Source of the DNA: DATGUN01 sp035301285
Lineage (GTDB): Bacteria > Bacillota > Bacilli > Bacillales > Amphibacillaceae
Direction: 5' to 3'
Length of the DNA stretch: 8,975 bases
NCBI GenBank assembly: GCA_035301285.1
Contig: DATGUN010000055.1
Location: forward strand, 1-8,975
Shown here one piece after another: positions 5,846 to 8,975 of the stretch. Under the pieces are notes generated by a model. It saw only the letters and a program-made list of their open reading frames with translations. It made no database searches and was not told where the DNA came from. The number at the start of each line of letters is the position of its first letter. The stretch's first letter is position 1. Position numbers and translations under genes: made by a program.

Positions 5846-6718
5846 ATGACAACTCAGATTCGTATGCTGAATGCAGAAGATATCCCACTCTTGCAAGCCA
5901 TGGATACAGGAATTGAGGGGGACTATATTTTAAGGATTGCCGGGAATTTAATGGAAGGAAATAACCGACTATTCGGCTTATTTATAGATAATAGCCTTGT
6001 CAGCTTTGGGGGCTATTCCATTTTCGCAAACCATTATGCGATGCTTGGGCGCCTTCGCAGTGATCGTCGTTTCATGAAAAATGGCTATGCCACGGAATTA
6101 ATGCACCATATTCGGGATGCTGCCTTCCGTATTCCGCACATCCAATGGGCCGGTGCGAATACTCAAGAAAATAATCTTTCTGCTCGAAAGGTTCTGGAAA
6201 AAATAAATTTTCATCCTTTGACTACATTACACGGGGCTTTAACAGATGATGTCTCTGTATTGGAAAAAGATGCATCGCCTTGGATGGAAATAACCGATCT
6301 CATCAAGAAGCATGAATGGCTGGCACGTACATACATTGCAAACAAATTGATTTTTCCCTACGAATGTTATTATTTGTTCCCGAGTTCACAGGATTTGTTT
6401 ACGGATGACATCGTAAATGAGTGGAACTTCTATGAAAACAGTGATCAAACCCGATTCGTCATTACAAAAAATGACCGTAAGAAACATCATTATTTACACA
6501 TCGTCTATCCTTGGGAAGATATTTTTGAACAATCAGGTCTATGGCGAACAGTTGCATATGATTATAAACAATTGCAAGAACAAACACACGGCGAAACATA
6601 TATATGGTATGACATGTCAAAGCAACAAGCGGAAACGTTACCTGAAGACCATCATTGGCACCTCCCCTCCCCTTGGATACTATTTGGGATGGACCGGATA
6701 ACATGGGAAAACGAATAA
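5846..6718 (+). CDS. GNAT family N-acetyltransferase with C-terminal extension
   Basis: From the ATG at 5846 the protein has 290 residues and begins M-T-T-Q-I-R-M-L-N-A-E-D-I, the usual first strand and helix of a GNAT domain. An in-frame ATG at 5828 would add six residues but lacks a ribosome site, while GGAG at 5830-5833 lies 12 bases before 5846, rather far. The acetyl-CoA binding motif is R-R-F-M-K-N-G-Y-A-T-E-L (residues 74-85), and N-T-Q-E-N-N-L-S-A-R-K-V-L-E-K (105-119) is the following motif B. The GNAT fold ends near residue 145; the remaining 145 residues form a second part rich in Trp, Tyr and His, with no recognised domain. The enzyme should move an acetyl group from acetyl-CoA to an amine in the cytoplasm; the acceptor is unknown. 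It has its own promoter and is followed after 85 bases by the methyltransferase gene, which has a possible promoter as well. Confidence 0.85.
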   Translation: MTTQIRMLNAEDIPLLQAMDTGIEGDYILRIAGNLMEGNNRLFGLFIDNSLVSFGGYSIFANHYAMLGRLRSDRRFMKNGYATELMHHIRDAAFRIPHIQWAGANTQENNLSARKVLEKINFHPLTTLHGALTDDVSVLEKDASPWMEITDLIKKHEWLARTYIANKLIFPYECYYLFPSSQDLFTDDIVNEWNFYENSDQTRFVITKNDRKKHHYLHIVYPWEDIFEQSGLWRTVAYDYKQLQEQTHGETYIWYDMSKQQAETLPEDHHWHLPSPWILFGMDRITWENE

Positions 6719-6750
6719 TTGATGTGACTTTTTGTATCATGGATATAGGG

Positions 6751-6756
6751 TATAAT
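6751..6756 (+). promoter_or_regulatory. Possible -10 box before the methyltransferase gene
   Basis: A perfect TATAAT lies 47 bases before the ATG at 6804, but no recognisable -35 is found 16 to 18 bases upstream and there is no TG extension. It may be a weak or activator-dependent promoter, or chance. Confidence 0.35.
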
Positions 6757-6761
6757 AAAAA

Positions 6762-6773
6762 TGAACCGGTTCA
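6762..6773. promoter_or_regulatory. Perfect 12-bp palindrome, possible operator
   Basis: TGAACCGGTTCA is its own reverse complement and lies just downstream of the TATAAT at 6751-6756, about where transcription would start. A dimeric repressor bound here would block the methyltransferase promoter. No known regulator is recognised from the site. Confidence 0.35.
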
Positions 6774-6790
6774 CCTATCCTGACAATGAA

Positions 6791-6796
6791 AAGAGG
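6791..6796 (+). promoter_or_regulatory. Ribosome binding site deciding the methyltransferase start
   Basis: AAGAGG sits 7 bases before the ATG at 6804. It lies inside the frame that would begin at the earlier ATG (6786), which has no ribosome site of its own, so 6804 is the likely start. Confidence 0.6.
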
Positions 6797-6803
6797 AATG
6801 GTT

Positions 6804-7409
6804 ATGAGTAAATGGTTTCCATATTTCTATGACCATGTGATGAAGCTGGAACAATCGACGAACCTGTACAAAGCGAGAAAAGCGCTATTGGCCATAGCTT
6901 ATGGACATGTTCTGGAAGTTGGATCTGGTACAGGTATTAATTTCCCGCTATACAATAATGCAATATCCATAGATGCATTGGAACCGAATCCAAGGATGAT
7001 AGATCGTGCGCAGAACAACATTCGCCATGCAACTACTCCAATCAATATGCATAAAACAACTGCAGAGAATATGAATTTTCAGGAGGACACATTTGATACG
7101 GTTGTGAATACACTCGTTTTTTGCACCATTCCCGAACCGGAAAAAGCACTGGCGAATATCCGATACGTCGCAAAGCCAAATGCACCGATTCTCTTTCTGG
7201 AACATGTCCGCATGAAGCAACCTATTCTTGCCAAGACGCAAGATATCCTGACCCCTCTATCCAAAAGGATGGCAGATGGATGTCATTTAAATCGTGATAC
7301 GCTCGCTACCATTAAAAATTCTGGTTTACTAATTAAGCATCTGCATACATTTTACAAAAGTCTCGCCATCGCTGTCATTTGCGAAAACGATAAGGTTAAC
7401 GAATCTTAA
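6804..7409 (+). CDS. Class I SAM-dependent methyltransferase
   Basis: The protein has 201 residues from the ATG at 6804. The SAM-binding motif I is V-L-E-V-G-S-G-T-G (residues 36-44), the acidic residue that holds the ribose is E60 in A-L-E-P-N-P, and the motif IV region is F-D-T-V-V-N-T-L-V-F-C (97-107) followed by T-I-P-E-P-E-K-A-L. The strand L-F-L-E-H-V-R (130-136) and the late G-C-H-L-N-R-D-T (159-166) are typical of the UbiE/PmtA-like and METTL7-like group, some of which methylate lipids or small thiols. The substrate here cannot be told. No membrane span is clear, although the N-terminus (W-F-P-Y-F-Y-D) is aromatic. It lies 85 bases after the acetyltransferase and 121 before the RNase HI-like gene, all on the same strand. 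A possible -10 box and a palindrome lie upstream. Confidence 0.87.
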   Translation: MSKWFPYFYDHVMKLEQSTNLYKARKALLAIAYGHVLEVGSGTGINFPLYNNAISIDALEPNPRMIDRAQNNIRHATTPINMHKTTAENMNFQEDTFDTVVNTLVFCTIPEPEKALANIRYVAKPNAPILFLEHVRMKQPILAKTQDILTPLSKRMADGCHLNRDTLATIKNSGLLIKHLHTFYKSLAIAVICENDKVNES

Positions 7410-7500
7410 CGATTACTGGCTGTTATCTATCTACAAGTCTTGGGTTACACGCAAATTCATGAAGTGAGGGATGACTGCCAATTAACGGGAGATATATGAA

Positions 7501-7525
7501 TCCATTTCACATGAAAAATGGAGGG
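7501..7525 (+). promoter_or_regulatory. Hairpin overlapping the ribosome site of the RNase HI-like gene
   Basis: TCCATTT (7501-7507) pairs with AAATGGA (7516-7522), seven pairs with an 8-base loop. The strong Shine-Dalgarno GGAGGG (7520-7525) is 5 bases before the GTG at 7531, and its first three bases lie in the stem. The hairpin could lower translation initiation, but it is short and AT-rich. Confidence 0.4.
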
Positions 7526-7530
7526 ATTTT

Positions 7531-7929
7531 GTGATTGAAATATATACAGATGGCGCATCACAAGGAAACCCCGGTCCAAGTGGCGCCGGGATTTATATAC
7601 AATCAGGAACTGAAATACTTTCCCGGTCTATCCCACTTCCAGAAATGTCCAATCATGAAGCTGAATTCCATGCAGTCAAACATGCTTTGGACATCTGCAA
7701 AGAACATTTTTCAGGAGAAATTCTATCATTCCGAACCGATTCCAAAATTGTCGTTGATTCTGTTGAAAAAGAGTATGCTAAAAATAAAAATTTTGCACCA
7801 ATTGTTTGTGATATATTGCGACTTACCGAATCATTTCCTTACGTCTTTTTCAAATGGATCCCCGAAAAACAAAATATCAGTGCTGACTGGTTAGCCCGGA
7901 AGGCCATCCAAGATTCTAAATACCAGTAA
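7531..7929 (+). CDS. RNase HI-like protein (reverse-transcriptase-like RNase H fold)
   Basis: This complete 132-residue protein begins with GTG, set by the GGAGGG at 7520-7525. It opens with Y-T-D-G-A-S-Q-G-N-P-G-P-S-G-A-G, the hallmark of RNase HI. The four metal-binding carboxylates are all present: D7, E45 (in N-H-E-A-E-F), D70 (in R-T-D-S-K) and D119 (in I-S-A-D-W-L-A). It lacks the basic protrusion of E. coli RNase HI and resembles the short type found in Bacillus (such as B. subtilis YpdQ) and archaea. RNase HI cuts the RNA strand of RNA-DNA hybrids; whether this protein is active is uncertain, since I recall that B. subtilis YpdQ showed no RNase H activity. It is cytoplasmic. It may share a transcript with the methyltransferase, since no clear promoter lies in the 121-base gap. 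It converges on the DUF1129 gene. Confidence 0.88.
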   Translation: MIEIYTDGASQGNPGPSGAGIYIQSGTEILSRSIPLPEMSNHEAEFHAVKHALDICKEHFSGEILSFRTDSKIVVDSVEKEYAKNKNFAPIVCDILRLTESFPYVFFKWIPEKQNISADWLARKAIQDSKYQ

Positions 7930-8002
7930 GTGATTGCTTTTAAGTGTTAGGATCCTATTTCACAAAAAATGTAATGTTCTTCGCTTTATCAATTCTTCCC
8001 AT

Positions 8003-8050
8003 AAAACAGCTGATAAAACAAGCACTGTCACAACGCTCGTTTTATCAGCT
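8003..8050 (-). terminator. Intrinsic terminator of the padR-DUF1129 operon
   Basis: In the minus-strand transcript 8050-8035 pairs with 8023-8008 to give an unbroken 16-bp stem with an 11-base loop, followed by G and UUUU. One pair is G-U in this transcript; in the plus transcript the same position is an A-C mismatch and no T-run follows. The structure therefore acts mainly for the minus-strand genes, 14 bases past the stop codon. The U-tract is short. Confidence 0.7.
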
Positions 8051-8063
8051 TACTAATAGATCA

Positions 8064-8738
8064 TTACAGATTCTTCCGTGTAAAACGTGCCACAACAAAG
8101 AACACAAGCCCAATTACCAGCATGACATATAATGGCACTTGGATAACGGGGCCAAATGAAGGAATCAGGAAAAGAATGGCAAGAAATACCCCGATACTGA
8201 CAACTCCCCACACCCAGTATAAAAGTAACTCCAATACTTTATGGATATTTCGAAAACAGAGCCATCTTAACAGATAGGTCACCGAATTCATTAAAAAGAA
8301 AACTGCCAATATCGATATAACCGTTACAACGATCAAGGTGCCAAGATGAAACGTCGGGTACATCTCCTTCAAGTCAGAAAAGAAAGAGATTCCAATGCTC
8401 ATTAAAGAATAAAACGTCAGGGCACTTGCGAGAAAATAAAAAATAACCATCATAAATAGATTGGACTGTTTTTTCGTGATCATTCTTGGCAGTTCTCCAA
8501 TGACCTCCTGTAAATACATTTTCGGGTTCACCCCGAATACATCGGCTGCCTGTCTCCCTTCTTCCTGTGCAAGCAATATATGATCAAGAATTTCAGCTAA
8601 AATTTCTTCGGTTTCCTGTTCCGATTTATCAAATGACAGACGGACGTAAATGAGTATATCATCATAATACTTCTTATTTTCTTTTGTTAAGCGGTCCTGC
8701 CTTTCATTGATTTGTTCGATCAGTTCATCTGCATTCAT
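8064..8738 (-). CDS. DUF1129 family membrane protein
   Basis: From the ATG at 8736-8738 the protein has 224 residues; an AAGGGG site at 8746-8751 is 7 bases upstream. An ATG at 8742-8744 would add two residues but leaves almost no spacer. The N-terminal soluble part (to about residue 90) is helical and charged: L-T-K-E-N-K-K-Y-Y, then E-T-E-E-I-L-A-E-I-L-D-H and L-L-A-Q-E-E-G-R-Q-A-A-D-V-F-G, the pattern of DUF1129. About four membrane spans follow (residues roughly 93-118, 127-155, 166-187 and 191-217), ending in a basic tail (R-F-T-R-K-N-L). Its function is unknown; such proteins often follow padR-type genes. Its first codon lies inside the end of the PadR frame (overlap 14 bases), so the two are probably co-translated and jointly controlled by PadR. 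No enzyme or transporter motif is seen. Confidence 0.82.
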   Translation of the reverse strand: MNADELIEQINERQDRLTKENKKYYDDILIYVRLSFDKSEQETEEILAEILDHILLAQEEGRQAADVFGVNPKMYLQEVIGELPRMITKKQSNLFMMVIFYFLASALTFYSLMSIGISFFSDLKEMYPTFHLGTLIVVTVISILAVFFLMNSVTYLLRWLCFRNIHKVLELLLYWVWGVVSIGVFLAILFLIPSFGPVIQVPLYVMLVIGLVFFVVARFTRKNL

Positions 8739-8975
8739 CTTCATTCCCCTTTTCCAATAATTGATCGATAGGCGTTTTAATCTCCTCCCAATGATTTCTG
8801 AACATATCCAGAGCTATCTTCCCGTCCTCCGATAAATAATAATACTTCCGATTGGGTCCACTTGGGGACTTTTGCATCTTTCCATAAATCAAATTTTCTT
8901 TTTGCAAGCGGAGCAACAAGGGATAAATAGAACCTTCTTTCACTGTCAGACCCTCCTTTTGCAACTTCATCGCCA
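8725..8975 (-). CDS. PadR family transcriptional regulator (5' end cut by the window)
   Basis: The frame is open to the right edge of the window; the visible 82 residues are the C-terminal part of a protein normally of about 105-110. The winged-helix core is clear: L-K-x-E-G-L-x-V-K-E-G-S-I-Y-P-L-L-L-R-L is the recognition helix region, K-E-N-L-I follows, and the wing is S-P-S-G-P-N-R-K-Y-Y-Y-L-S, then E-D-G-K-I-A-L with a C-terminal dimerisation helix. PadR-type proteins are dimeric repressors that often bind toxic or phenolic compounds and commonly control a membrane protein gene beside them. Here the neighbour is the DUF1129 gene, whose start overlaps the end of this gene. The operator would lie upstream, outside the window. 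The ATG at 8970 is internal, since A precedes it in frame and the first helix of the domain is missing. Confidence 0.9.
   Translation of the reverse strand, partial: AMKLQKEGLTVKEGSIYPLLLRLQKENLIYGKMQKSPSGPNRKYYYLSEDGKIALDMFRNHWEEIKTPIDQLLEKGNEDECR

Noticed and set aside
6786..6803. Start at ATG 6786 for the methyltransferase
   Set aside because: The ribosome site AAGAGG lies inside this extension and points to the ATG at 6804.
7410..7500. Small coding frame or promoter between the methyltransferase and RNase HI-like genes
   Set aside because: Candidate frames end after a few codons, and the TTGGGT stretch near 7440 has no -10 at the proper distance.
1..8975. tRNA, rRNA, CRISPR array, insertion sequence or prophage
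   Set aside because: No cloverleaf with CCA-side features, no regularly spaced direct repeats, no transposase or integrase motifs and no terminal repeats were seen on either strand.

Overview
The window looks like ordinary chromosome from a low-GC Gram-positive bacterium of the Bacillaceae. The sequence is AT-rich, with Shine-Dalgarno sites of the AGGAGG type, TTG and GTG starts, and close relatives of Bacillus subtilis YkhA and YkuS. The style of the proteins would fit a genus such as Virgibacillus, Oceanobacillus or Lentibacillus, but that is an inference. There is no phage, transposase, CRISPR array, rRNA or tRNA that I can see.

Layout from left to right. (1) 1-369 (+) is the 3' part of a hotdog-fold acyl-CoA thioesterase of the YkhA type. 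(2) 405-1393 (-) holds a 51-residue zinc-ribbon protein followed by a DUF429 (predicted RNase H-like nuclease) gene that starts with TTG; they probably share a transcript. (3) 1543-1788 (+) is a UPF0180/YkuS-type small protein with a clear intrinsic terminator. (4) 1839-2114 is AT-rich intergenic DNA with a weak promoter, an inverted repeat and a Fur-box-like sequence. (5) 2115-5543 (+) encodes a 1142-residue membrane protein with a charged helical N-terminus and about 36 to 38 predicted membrane spans; its function is unknown. (6) 5544-5845 is intergenic and contains a 49-bp island of about 69% GC with two near-identical 16-mers. (7) 5846-7929 (+) holds three enzyme genes: a GNAT acetyltransferase with a long C-terminal extension, a class I SAM-dependent methyltransferase, and an RNase HI-like protein with all four catalytic carboxylates. 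(8) 7930-8063 is a convergent gap with a strong terminator hairpin that pairs fully only in the minus-strand transcript. (9) 8064-8975 (-) is a two-gene operon, a PadR-type regulator (cut by the window edge) and a DUF1129 membrane protein whose reading frame overlaps it.

The genes do not form one obvious pathway. The best-supported functional unit is the PadR/DUF1129 pair, where a small ligand-responsive repressor is co-translated with a membrane protein. The least understood element is the giant membrane protein. I found no convincing previously undescribed multi-gene system; the more interesting items are the unannotated zinc-ribbon gene, the giant membrane protein, the GC-rich repeat island and several possible operators.
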